In this document: one piece after another, positions 8,482 through 16,235 of the stretch
Layout of the letters: every line of letters starts with the position of its first letter
How positions within the stretch are numbered: the first letter of the stretch is position 1
DNA from: an uncultured Collinsella sp.
GTDB lineage: Bacteria > Actinomycetota > Coriobacteriia > Coriobacteriales > Coriobacteriaceae
Assembly: GCA_900767675.1 (NCBI GenBank)
Contig: CAAFZX010000008.1
Span: 1 to 64,000, forward strand
Direction of reading: 5' to 3'
Length of the DNA: 64,000 bases
Made by a program: the position numbers and the translations under genes
The notes under the pieces: model-generated
The model's input: only the letters and a program-made list of their open reading frames with translations
Told to the model about the DNA's origin: nothing
Databases searched by the model: none

Positions 8482-8659
8482 CACGTAAACCACCTCGCAA
8501 TCGTAAATCCAGTTTAGCATCAAGCTATTGCACCAAAGACAGCAAGCCCCCCCCCTTGATGAGTTGATGGTATCTGTTAAATGTCACGTACGATTCACAT
8601 CTGGTGGGTACCCTGATGGCTACACGAAACGAAGCAGATTTACACCGGGAGGACCCCGT

Positions 8660-9610
8660 ATGACAACCAAGTACACCGACGCGCCGCGCACGCGCGTCAT
8701 GACGCCGGCATCGCTCAACAACGGCGTGCACGAGAACCATTCCATCGGACAGACCATGGCCATCGCGCCCAAAAAGGGCCTGTTTGACGACATTTCCATT
8801 CCCCAGATCATCGCCGGCGCCGCAGCTGCCGCCACGAGCGTTGCACTTGCCTCCAAGATCGGTATCGCGGGTTCAGTAATTGGCGCCGCCGTGAGCTCGG
8901 TCATCACCGTTGTGTCCTCGCAGGTCTACCGCCACTTTATCTCTGCCAGCGCCGAAGCCCTCAAAGGTACGCACGCCGCCGACGACTACCCTGCCGGCGC
9001 CTATGAGCCCGTTGAGTTTAATGCCGAGGAGCACCTGGGCGGCGCCGCGACTACGCAGGAGATGCGCCAGATTGCGGGGCGCGCGACCACGGCGCGCGTC
9101 GCCCCCAACAGCCTGCGCGCCAAGGCGGCGGCAGAGCGCAGCCAGACGCAAAAGAAGGTCATCGTTTTCTCGATCGCCATCGCCATCGTCGCGGTCATCG
9201 CCTGCACCGGTGCCATCCTTATCACCACCGCCGGTGAGGGTCTGGGCGAGCGACCCGAGCCAATCCTTTCGTCGCGCACGACTGAGAGTGATGCAAATGG
9301 CGACACCCAGTCGCAAGACCAGCAGGCACAGACGGACGGCACGCAAGACAGTTCCGCCTCTGCCGATTCGTCTTCGAACACCCAAAACCAATCGCAGGGC
9401 ACCGATTCCTCTACGTCCAACAGTGGCACGCCGTCCGGCACGACCGACTCAAGCCAAACGACTGACGGTTCGCAGCCGAACACGGGCGGCCAGACGAGCG
9501 ACACCACGTCGGGAACGGGCACAGCAGACAGCAACAACAGCAATTCGAGCGGCACCACATCGGGCACGACATCTGACAGTTCAAGCCAGGGCACGACATC
9601 GGGCAACTAG
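8660..9610 (+). CDS. Membrane-anchored protein with Ser/Thr/Gln-rich extracellular tail
   Basis: 316 residues, starting at ATG 8660 with GGGAGG seven bases upstream (the frame opens earlier but lacks a site). Residues about 47-87 are Ala/Val-rich and hydrophobic, possibly a helical hairpin. Residues about 166-190 form a clear transmembrane helix after a KK boundary. From about 200 to the end it is low complexity, almost only S, T, G, Q, D and N, the pattern of a flexible exposed tail on Gram-positive surface proteins. No sortase motif is present at the end. It is not a family I recognise and is probably lineage-specific. A hairpin follows the stop. Confidence 0.75.
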   Translation: MTTKYTDAPRTRVMTPASLNNGVHENHSIGQTMAIAPKKGLFDDISIPQIIAGAAAAATSVALASKIGIAGSVIGAAVSSVITVVSSQVYRHFISASAEALKGTHAADDYPAGAYEPVEFNAEEHLGGAATTQEMRQIAGRATTARVAPNSLRAKAAAERSQTQKKVIVFSIAIAIVAVIACTGAILITTAGEGLGERPEPILSSRTTESDANGDTQSQDQQAQTDGTQDSSASADSSSNTQNQSQGTDSSTSNSGTPSGTTDSSQTTDGSQPNTGGQTSDTTSGTGTADSNNSNSSGTTSGTTSDSSSQGTTSGN

Positions 9611-9643
9611 GCGCTGCATCCCCAGATAGGCAACCTGTACAAC

Positions 9644-9680
9644 GGGCGCGAATCGACAACGGTTCGCGCCCGCTTGCCTT
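9644..9680 (+). terminator. Hairpin after the Ser/Thr-rich membrane protein
   Basis: GGGCGCGAA pairs with TTCGCGCCC across a ten-base loop; the trailing GCTTGCCTT is only mildly T-rich. Confidence 0.6.
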
Positions 9681-9746
9681 GGGCGCCGCCATGGCGAACG
9701 CCATGCGATGGTAAGATGCTTTACATATGCAAAGAGGAGATTTGCC

Positions 9747-11048
9747 ATGAGCAAGACAATAGTTAGGCCCACGCTTTCGCTGGGCAACCACATCTATCTG
9801 TATCGCCTACTGCGCGATGCGATTGGATGCGGCAAGCAAACGTTTATGACGCAGGTCGAGGAGGCGCTCGCCGCTGGCGATATGACTGCTTATGACCTGG
9901 GCTTTGAGTCCACGCGCGAGCTGCTCGAGGAGCTTAACGACTGCATTAAGCTGACCGTCTTTAAAGGCGGCCGCCTGTATGCCACCGTCATCGCCAACGA
10001 GGTATGGGATGCCGCCCTTGCCAAGGGCGAGGACAAGCCCAAGACCGCCAAGGGCACCAAGCAATCCTTCAAAAAGAAGAAGCGCGGCAAGAAGGACCTG
10101 AAGGCCGTGCGCCCCAAGCACGTTAAGCGTCCCGAGCCCGAAGCCATGGTTGGAGCCGTGCCGGAACCCGAGCCCGAGGCAGAGATCGAAGTCGCTATTG
10201 AGGTAACAGCAGAAACCGAAATCGCCGCCACGACCGATCCCGAAGTCATATCCGAGCAGGAAGCCACTGCGGAGCTCAACAAGGCCCCCAAGTCGACAAC
10301 CGAAGAAGCCGCTAACCAATCCGAGACGCCTGCGTTCCAAAACAGCGATGTCTTTGGCGACGAGACCGAGAACGATCAGCCCGACGAGCCCGACGATCAA
10401 GACGCCACCGAGTCGACACCGGAGCCCGAGGTGCCGCAGCCTGCCATCTCGCTTACGGTCGTCTATGACCCCGAGAACGCCAACGCCGGCATCACCACCA
10501 TGGCTTCCACGCCCATCGAGGCAAAGCCATCTGTCGAGGCAGAGGACGCCCCGCAAGCCGATGCCAAAACCGAGACTGAAGACACATCCGTCTCCGTGGA
10601 ACCGACAGATTTCGCAGTTAAGCCGGAACCGGTGCCTGAGTCTGCACCCGTCATCGAGTCCACATCCGCACCTGTCTATGACCAGATTCCTGTGCCTACA
10701 GCGGCTCCGGCCCCCGCTGCAGCACCGGCCCCCGCACCCGCAGCGCCCGCCATCCCCGAGGACTTCCCCGTCGATTTCGCGACCGAGGTCTTCTGCCCCG
10801 GCCCGTTTCTGCACCAGCTGTCGACCCATCTCCCCTACGGCGCCGACACGCTCGGCATCGTCGGCGAGTACTACTGGATCGCCCGCGAGCGCGGTACCAT
10901 CGAGGCCGCACGAAACCGCGCAAGCTTCCCCCTGCGCTACACGCAGGCCGGCGAGCGCCACGAAGTCACCGTGCGCATCCGACGCAACACCACCGGCGGT
11001 CTCGGAGCCGCCTGGGTCATCGATAGAGTCGAAGAACCCGAGCAGTAA
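9747..11048 (+). CDS. Hypothetical protein with Pro/Glu-rich linker between two small domains
   Basis: 433 residues from ATG 9747, with AGAGGAG upstream. Three regions can be seen. Residues 1-90 form a compact domain (RPTLSLGNHIYLYRLLRDAIG, then FESTRELLEELNDCIKLTVFKGGRLYATV). A Lys-rich patch near 90-130 (KKKKRGKKDLKAVRPKHVKR) may contact nucleic acid. A long Pro/Glu/Ala-rich, probably disordered linker runs to about 350. The C-terminal 80 residues are again compact (FCPGPFLHQLSTHLPYGADTL, with WIARERGTIEAAR). The layout suggests a DNA- or RNA-associated protein, but no family is recognised. It stands alone with a strong terminator behind it. Confidence 0.75.
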   Translation: MSKTIVRPTLSLGNHIYLYRLLRDAIGCGKQTFMTQVEEALAAGDMTAYDLGFESTRELLEELNDCIKLTVFKGGRLYATVIANEVWDAALAKGEDKPKTAKGTKQSFKKKKRGKKDLKAVRPKHVKRPEPEAMVGAVPEPEPEAEIEVAIEVTAETEIAATTDPEVISEQEATAELNKAPKSTTEEAANQSETPAFQNSDVFGDETENDQPDEPDDQDATESTPEPEVPQPAISLTVVYDPENANAGITTMASTPIEAKPSVEAEDAPQADAKTETEDTSVSVEPTDFAVKPEPVPESAPVIESTSAPVYDQIPVPTAAPAPAAAPAPAPAAPAIPEDFPVDFATEVFCPGPFLHQLSTHLPYGADTLGIVGEYYWIARERGTIEAARNRASFPLRYTQAGERHEVTVRIRRNTTGGLGAAWVIDRVEEPEQ

Positions 11049-11052
11049 CGAC

Positions 11053-11088
11053 AAACGGCTCAAATCCAAATCAGGATTTGAGCCGTTT
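11053..11088. terminator. Strong bidirectional terminator
   Basis: A perfect 15-base stem (AAACGGCTCAAATCC with its complement) around a six-base loop, with A-rich and T-rich flanks. It ends the gene at 9747-11048 on the plus strand. Confidence 0.9.
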
Positions 11089-11118
11089 TATTTGTTGATG
11101 TTGCATAACCAACAGCGA

Positions 11119-11218
11119 GCGGGTCGCAAGTGCCCCAGGTTGCCGTGAAAGAGGAGCGACACGTACTTCGGTACGCGAGCGACGGCTTGAACGGCAAGAT
11201 GGGGTGCTTGCGGCCCGC
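11119..11218. repeat. Long imperfect palindrome with TTCG-capped central hairpin
   Basis: Outer arms 11119-11137 and 11200-11218 pair over 19 bases with three differences, all transitions that allow G-U pairs in RNA. An inner TTGCCGT/ACGGCAA stem follows. The centre holds CGTACTTCGGTACG (11162-11175), a TTCG-capped hairpin. It lies between two genes and codes for nothing convincing. Confidence 0.75.
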
Positions 11219-11231
11219 GCAGCGTCGAGCA

Positions 11232-11258
11232 GTTACGCGGTTTGGAAAACCGCGTAAC
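11232..11258 (-). terminator. Hairpin at the 3' end of ettA
   Basis: A perfect 12-base stem, GTTACGCGGTTT with its complement, and a three-base loop, starting four bases after the ettA stop on the minus strand. There is no U-tract, so it may stabilise the transcript end rather than terminate. Confidence 0.6.
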
Positions 11259-11261
11259 GAT

Positions 11262-12941
11262 CTAGTCGCGCGTCAGCTTGCGGTGAATACGATGCGGCTG
11301 GGCTGCGTCCTCGCCCAGGCGCTCGATGCGGTTGGCCTGATAGGCCTCAAAGTTACCCTCGAACCAATACCAGTTGCCCGGATTCTCGTCGGTGCCCTCC
11401 CACGCCAGAATGTGCGTGGCGACGCGGTCCAAGAACATACGGTCGTGGCTAATGACCACCGAGCAGCCCGGGAACTCGAGCAGCGCCGCCTCGAGCGAGG
11501 ACAGTGTCTCGACGTCGAGGTCGTTCGTGGGCTCGTCGAGGAGCAGCAGGTTGCCGCCCTGCTTGAGCGTAAGCGCCAAGTTCAGACGGTTGCGCTCGCC
11601 ACCGGAGAGCACGCCGGCGCGCTTCTGCTGGTCCTGGCCCTTAAAGCCAAAGCTCGCCACGTACGCGCGGCTCGGAACCTCGGTCTCGCCGACCATCATG
11701 TGATCCAGACCGTCCGAGACGACCTCCCACAGGTTCTTGTCGGGGTCGATGCCGGAACGGTTCTGATCGACATAGGAGATCTTGACGGTCTCGCCCACCT
11801 CGAGCTCGCCCGAAGTCAGCGGCTCCAGACCCACAATCGTCTTGAACAGCGTGGTCTTACCGACACCGTTGGGGCCGATGACGCCCACGATGCCGTTGCG
11901 CGGCAGGGTGAACGAAAGGTCATCGATGAGCACGCGGCCATCGAACTCCTTGTGCAGGTGATGGGCCTCGAGTACCTTGTTACCCAGACGCGGGCCCACA
12001 GGGATGCGGATATCGGTCCAGTCGAGTTTCTGGCTTGCGCGGGCCTCGGCCTCCATCTCCTCGTAGCGAGCCAGACGGGCTTTGTTCTTGGCCTGACGGG
12101 CCTTGGGCGAGCTGCGCACCCACTCGAGCTCGGCCTCCATGCGCTTGGCGAGCTTGGCGTCGCGGTTGCCCTGTGCCTCGATACGCGCGGCCTTGGTCTC
12201 CAGATACGTGGAGTAGTTGCCCTTGTAGGGATAGAGGTGGCCGCGGTCGACCTCGCAGATCCACTCGGCAACGTTATCCAGGAAGTAACGGTCGTGCGTG
12301 ACGGCCAGCACCGCGCCCTGGTAATTGTGCAGGAAGTGCTCGAGCCACAGGATCGACTCGGCGTCCAGGTGGTTCGTGGGCTCGTCGAGCAGCAGCAGGT
12401 CGGGAGCCTCGAGCAGCAGCTTGCACAGGGCCACGCGACGGCGCTCGCCGCCGGAAAGCACGTTGACCGGCATGTCGGAATCGGGCAGCTGCAGGGCGTC
12501 CATGGCCTGGCCGAGCTTGGAATCGATATCCCAGCCGTCGGCGGCGTCGATCTCGTCCTGGAGCTTGCCCATCTCGGCCATGAGGGCGTCCATGTCGCAG
12601 TCCGGGTCGCACATCTCCTCGCCGATCTTATTGAAGCGATCGACCTTGGCGATCATATCGCCAAACGCCATGCGCACGTTCTCGATGACGGTCTTGTCGT
12701 CGTCGAGCGGCGGCTCCTGCTGCAGAATGCCCACGGTGTAGCCGGGAGTGAGCCTGGCATCGCCGTTGGAGACCTCCTCGATGCCGGCCATGATCTTGAG
12801 CAGGGTCGACTTGCCCATGCCGTTGGGACCCACAACGCCGATCTTGGCACCGGGGTAGAAGCTCAGGGTCACGTCGTCAAGGATCACCTTGTCGCCATGG
12901 GCCTTACGAGCCTGATACATCTGGTAGATAAACTCTGCCAT
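11262..12941 (-). CDS. ettA: Energy-dependent translational throttle protein EttA (ABC-F)
   Basis: A cytoplasmic ABC-F ATPase that binds the ribosomal E site and adjusts the first elongation step to the ATP level. The 559 residues match EttA size. Two ABC cassettes are seen: Walker A GPNGMGKST (38-46), signature LSGGERRRV (162-170) and Walker B LLLLDEPTNHLD; then GPNGVGKTT (356-364), LSGGERNRL and LLLLDEPTNDLD. Between them is a charged interdomain linker (about 240-305: AKRMEAELEWVRSSPKARQA) characteristic of the subfamily. No transmembrane domain is present. It is monocistronic, with terminator-like hairpins on both sides. Confidence 0.95.
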   Translation of the reverse strand: MAEFIYQMYQARKAHGDKVILDDVTLSFYPGAKIGVVGPNGMGKSTLLKIMAGIEEVSNGDARLTPGYTVGILQQEPPLDDDKTVIENVRMAFGDMIAKVDRFNKIGEEMCDPDCDMDALMAEMGKLQDEIDAADGWDIDSKLGQAMDALQLPDSDMPVNVLSGGERRRVALCKLLLEAPDLLLLDEPTNHLDAESILWLEHFLHNYQGAVLAVTHDRYFLDNVAEWICEVDRGHLYPYKGNYSTYLETKAARIEAQGNRDAKLAKRMEAELEWVRSSPKARQAKNKARLARYEEMEAEARASQKLDWTDIRIPVGPRLGNKVLEAHHLHKEFDGRVLIDDLSFTLPRNGIVGVIGPNGVGKTTLFKTIVGLEPLTSGELEVGETVKISYVDQNRSGIDPDKNLWEVVSDGLDHMMVGETEVPSRAYVASFGFKGQDQQKRAGVLSGGERNRLNLALTLKQGGNLLLLDEPTNDLDVETLSSLEAALLEFPGCSVVISHDRMFLDRVATHILAWEGTDENPGNWYWFEGNFEAYQANRIERLGEDAAQPHRIHRKLTRD

Positions 12942-13032
12942 TTGCCTGTTTTATCCTTTCTACCTGCTGTTTCCCTATTCTTATTTCGCTTTAGTGGAAA
13001 CGATATGAGAAAACCAGCTCTGAAACGTAACG

Positions 13033-13059
13033 AAAAAGGGGTGTGGTTGCCCACACCCC
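13033..13059 (-). terminator. Terminator of the sdpR/sdpI pair
   Basis: On the minus strand GGGGTGTGG, GCAA and CCACACCCC run into TTTTT, 65 bases after the sdpI-like stop. Confidence 0.88.
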
Positions 13060-13125
13060 CTAATACTACCTGGGAAAAGTCCCCCAGAACATGCTATGAA
13101 CTGCGTACGCTAGTTTTCCGCAACC

Positions 13126-13830
13126 TTAGCGAACGGCCCGCTGCGATTTACGCCACAGCAGATACGAGTAGACGTAGGCAGCTCCGCCCGAACCAAACGC
13201 CAGAACCGCAATCACCGCGGCGACGACTTCACTCGAAAGCACGCTACCCGCCACGCCCATCACAATCACACCAACACCCAGCACCATAAAGCAGGCGCCG
13301 CCAAAACGCTGCGTACGGCGCCAGTTCTCGGGATCAGCAAGCGCCCAGGGCGTCTTGATGCCAAGCGTGTAGTTCTGCTTTACGCGCGGCAAGTAGTTGC
13401 CTACGCCGATGAGCAGCAAACCGACAGCACCGGAAGTCAGCACGTTGACCGAACCGACCGCCGGCACCACGCCCCAGACCGTAAGCTCTCCCAGCCAGCT
13501 TATGGCGCACATGAACAAGGTGAAGGCGATTACGAAGCCCTGATAGAACTTGCCCGAGGTTCGATACGCCTCGCCCTTAGGGTCGATGCGTGGCACGATG
13601 TAGAACATCGCGAGAAGCACCAGCGGCAACGCGCCGAGCGCCGATGCCATCCAGCTGGGACCCCAACCGTTAACGGCGCCGCTCGCTCCCCAGTGCGTGG
13701 GAATCTGCGCCGGCAGGCTCGGCATCACCATAAGGTGCGCTGCGACGTTGGCGACGCACAGAGCGATCAGCGCAATCCACACGCGTGGCGATACCCCCGT
13801 GGCGTGAATGCCCTTGTTTTCGTTATTCAT
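13126..13830 (-). CDS. SdpI family (DUF1648) membrane protein
   Basis: 234 residues with about six transmembrane helices. The N-terminal DUF1648 signature is MPSLPAQIPTHWGASGAVNGW near residues 36-56. The C-terminal SdpI part has GNYLPRVKQNYTLGIKTPWAL near 143 and ENWRRTQRFGG. In Bacillus, SdpI is immunity protein and signal receptor for the SdpC killing peptide, and it sequesters the repressor SdpR at the membrane. The gene overlaps the ArsR-type regulator by eight bases, the same order as sdpRI. No sdpC-like gene is seen nearby, so this may be an orphan immunity or envelope-stress module. Confidence 0.88.
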   Translation of the reverse strand: MNNENKGIHATGVSPRVWIALIALCVANVAAHLMVMPSLPAQIPTHWGASGAVNGWGPSWMASALGALPLVLLAMFYIVPRIDPKGEAYRTSGKFYQGFVIAFTLFMCAISWLGELTVWGVVPAVGSVNVLTSGAVGLLLIGVGNYLPRVKQNYTLGIKTPWALADPENWRRTQRFGGACFMVLGVGVIVMGVAGSVLSSEVVAAVIAVLAFGSGGAAYVYSYLLWRKSQRAVR

Positions 13831-14101
13831 CCTTATCTCCTTCGGTGTCTGTAAAGCCCATAAACCAGCCGATCAAGTCCTGCATGACGGTGGTGTTTAA
13901 GCTGTATACGATGTTTTGACCATGGCGTTCGTCGGTCACCAACCCGGCGTTTTTGAGCGTCGCCAAATGATGGCTCAGTGACGGCTTGCTAATGTCAAAA
14001 TGCTCGGCAAGCTCCCCGGCCGTGCAATTGCCCTCGCGCAGCAGTTCCAAAATGTGACGCCGCGTAGGATCGGCAAGCGCCTTAAAACCCTCTCCCGGCA
14101 C
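13823..14101 (-). CDS. ArsR-family transcriptional repressor, SdpR-like
   Basis: A short winged-helix regulator of about 92 residues. FKALADPTRRHILELLREG is followed by AGELAEHFDISKPSLSHHLATLKNAGLV, the recognition helix-turn-helix, and the wing RHGQNIVYSLN. The metal-binding CxC motif of ArsR/SmtB sensors is absent, as in SdpR. I place the start at GTG 14101, since AGGAGG lies just before it; a GTG at 14116 would put that site inside the gene. It overlaps the SdpI-like gene and probably represses its own operon through the palindrome at 14149-14164. Confidence 0.88.
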   Translation of the reverse strand: MPGEGFKALADPTRRHILELLREGNCTAGELAEHFDISKPSLSHHLATLKNAGLVTDERHGQNIVYSLNTTVMQDLIGWFMGFTDTEGDKDE

Positions 14102-14148
14102 AGAACCTCCTCTCACTATCTCTCACGAGCGCACACTATACTCGATAT

Positions 14149-14164
14149 TTAGATGTTTGTCTAA
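14149..14164. promoter_or_regulatory. Candidate SdpR/ArsR operator
   Basis: TTAGA-tgtttg-TCTAA, an inverted repeat in an AT-rich patch about 50 bases upstream of the regulator start. The position and symmetry fit an autoregulatory ArsR-type site; it may also affect the divergent small gene at 14268. Confidence 0.5.
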
Positions 14165-14267
14165 TTATCTAATAGCAATGTTATGTATAGAACATTCGTT
14201 CGTTTTTAGATACAATGGGTCCAGAAGCAGATGGGCCAGCTCCCTCTTCCCAAGAAGGAGATGGACT

Positions 14268-14354
14268 ATGAGTATTAACGATGTCCTGACGTTGTTGTTG
14301 CTTGTAATCGCGGCTGTGGAGCTCGGCATCCACATTGGAGGTCGAATGAAATAG
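14268..14354 (+). CDS. 28-residue hydrophobic peptide (holin-like toxin-type)
   Basis: ATG 14268 is preceded by AAGGAG at good spacing. The product has a short polar start (MSINDVLTL), a hydrophobic helix to about residue 22 and a basic end (GGRMK). This layout is that of small putative holin-like or type I toxin peptides in Gram-positive bacteria. GAAGCAGATGG in its leader (14223-14233) recurs as the complement CCATCTGCTTC downstream (about 14437-14447), so the mRNA ends could pair, as in Fst-type systems. No antitoxin RNA can be proven. It may equally be a small membrane regulatory peptide. Confidence 0.55.
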   Translation: MSINDVLTLLLLVIAAVELGIHIGGRMK

Positions 14355-14561
14355 CCGCCCCCGCGTAATGCGAAGACGGCCACTTCTCACGCTACAAACG
14401 TGTTTGGGAGTTGGCCAACCCGCTGCAACGGGTGCCATCTGCTTCATCTTATGCGAATCACTGCCTCATTTCAACAAGCCCCTAGGGCTCAAATGGAATC
14501 GCGATAATACCTATAATGGCGATAGCTAAAACACGATTCGCTTCCCCATCGGAGGATGTCT

Positions 14562-15359
14562 ATGACCGAAACCACAGCCGCAACTCCCAACGAGACGCGC
14601 GATGCCAAGCTCGAGATCATCATGGGCCGCGAGGCACTCGACAAGCTCGCCGATGCTACGGTGTTGGTGCTCGGCTGCGGAGGCGTGGGCTCCAACTGCT
14701 GCGAGGCACTCGCCCGCGGCGGCATCGGTCATTTCGTCATTCTGGACAAGGACATCATCGCGCCCAGCAATATCAATCGCCAGGCCATCGCCTTTCATAG
14801 CACCGTCGGCAAGCGCAAGGTTGACGTGATGGAAGCCATGATCCACGATATCAATCCTGCCGCCACCGTTATCAAACGTACCGAATACCTGCTGAGCGAC
14901 AACATCGATGATTTCTTCGCGAGCGTTTTGGAGCAGACGGGCGGCAAGCTCGACTACGTCGTCGACGCCATCGACACCATCTCGGCCAAGCTCACCATTG
15001 CCAAATATGCTCAGGACCACGGCATTCGTTTGGTTAGTTCCATGGGCGGGGCCAACAAGCTCCATCCCGAGTGCCTGCGCTTTGCCGACATCTTCGATAC
15101 GGTACGTGACCCCATGAGCCGCATTATGCGCAAAGAATGTAAGAAGCGCGGAATCAAGAGCCTACATGTACTGTTTAGCTGCGAGGAATCGGTTAAGACA
15201 CAGCCCCGCGACCCTTCCAACATCCACGAGCGCACCGAGCTGGGAACTGCCAGTTTTATGCCGCCCATCATGGGTCAGATGATTGCCGGCGAGGTTATCC
15301 GCCAGATCAGTGGGCGCGGCACCGAACGCGTACGCTCCGATGGCCAGCGCCTAGACTAG
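14562..15359 (+). CDS. tcdA: tRNA threonylcarbamoyladenosine dehydratase (TcdA/CsdL)
   Basis: An E1-like ThiF/MoeB-superfamily enzyme that uses ATP to cyclise t6A37 in tRNA to ct6A. It has 265 residues, the usual length. Motifs: VLVLGCGGVGSNCCEALARGGIG near 34-56 (nucleotide site), LDKDIIAPSNINRQAI near 64, VVDAIDTISAKL near 124, and SMGGANKLHP, typical of TcdA in place of the ThiF/MoeB catalytic segment. The zinc-binding CxxC pairs of MoeB are missing, as expected. ATG 14562 is preferred over ATG 14556 because CGGAGG then has six-base spacing. The TatD-family gene follows after 14 bases, so the two are likely cotranscribed. Confidence 0.9.
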   Translation: MTETTAATPNETRDAKLEIIMGREALDKLADATVLVLGCGGVGSNCCEALARGGIGHFVILDKDIIAPSNINRQAIAFHSTVGKRKVDVMEAMIHDINPAATVIKRTEYLLSDNIDDFFASVLEQTGGKLDYVVDAIDTISAKLTIAKYAQDHGIRLVSSMGGANKLHPECLRFADIFDTVRDPMSRIMRKECKKRGIKSLHVLFSCEESVKTQPRDPSNIHERTELGTASFMPPIMGQMIAGEVIRQISGRGTERVRSDGQRLD

Positions 15360-15373
15360 CGGAGCGCGCCGAG

Positions 15374-16156
15374 ATGGAGCCCCGGTTATTTGATGCACAC
15401 TGCCATCTAGATTTAATGGCTCACCCGGACGCCGTTGCCGATGAGGCAACGGCGCTGGGCTTGATTCTATTTGACTGCGGCGTCGATCCGCACGACTTTG
15501 CACGCGCCAAGAAGCGCGCCCGCGGCCGTTCAAATATTTTTGCCGGCATCGGCCTCCATCCCTGGTGGCTCGCCGACGGACGATGTGGCAACGCTGAAAT
15601 CAATCTGCTTTGCGAAGTCGCTGCACAAGAACGCTTGATCGGCGAGGTCGGGCTCGACTTTTCCGCTCGTTTTGCCGGAAGCGAGCCGCTACAAGTACAG
15701 GCATTTGACCGGCTCTGCGATACACTCGTGCAGCACCCTCTTGCCGGGCGCGTGATATCAATTCACGCCGTTCGTTCGACAGGAACCGTGCTGGACGTCC
15801 TCGAATCGCATGGACTACTCATCCCAAACTCCGACTCCCCCGTTATCATCTTCCACTGGTTTAGCGGCACTTCGGACGAACTCGTCCGCGCGCGTAATGC
15901 GGGCTGCTATTTTTCCGTCAACGAACGCATGCTCGCATCTAAACGAGGATGCGAATACACACGACAGATTCCACTCGACCGTCTACTGCTCGAGACCGAT
16001 GCGCCGGCCGAGCCAAACACAGAAACAAGCGCGCAATCGCTCATCAGATCGCTCACAAGGACCTCAGAACGCATCGCCTCGCTCAAAAAATGTGACATAA
16101 AGCACATCGAATCGGCAGTTTTAGCAAATGCGCGCTCTGTTTTTGACCTTCGCTAA
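15374..16156 (+). CDS. TatD-family metal-dependent hydrolase
   Basis: A TIM-barrel metallohydrolase of 260 residues. The first metal site is FDAHCHLD (residues 6-13). IGLHPWW near 58, GEVGLDFS near 90, ISIHAVRSTG near 128, IFHWFSG near 158 and LLLETDAP near 203 complete the family pattern. TatD proteins have 3'-5' exonuclease or deoxyribonuclease activity in DNA repair; the exact substrate here is not known. The gene is 14 bases downstream of tcdA. The spacing of the active-site residues is normal, so it should be functional. Confidence 0.88.
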   Translation: MEPRLFDAHCHLDLMAHPDAVADEATALGLILFDCGVDPHDFARAKKRARGRSNIFAGIGLHPWWLADGRCGNAEINLLCEVAAQERLIGEVGLDFSARFAGSEPLQVQAFDRLCDTLVQHPLAGRVISIHAVRSTGTVLDVLESHGLLIPNSDSPVIIFHWFSGTSDELVRARNAGCYFSVNERMLASKRGCEYTRQIPLDRLLLETDAPAEPNTETSAQSLIRSLTRTSERIASLKKCDIKHIESAVLANARSVFDLR

Positions 16157-16235
16157 CCCCTGTGGGCAAAAATGCCAAGGGACATGCGAATCGCACAACG
16201 CAGTCCTTATTGGAAGGCGGTACAGTTCGGCGGCA

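Noticed and set aside
11130..13289. 719-codon plus-strand frame opposite ettA
   Set aside because: It is the mirror of the two ABC cassettes; the translation is low complexity and matches no domain.
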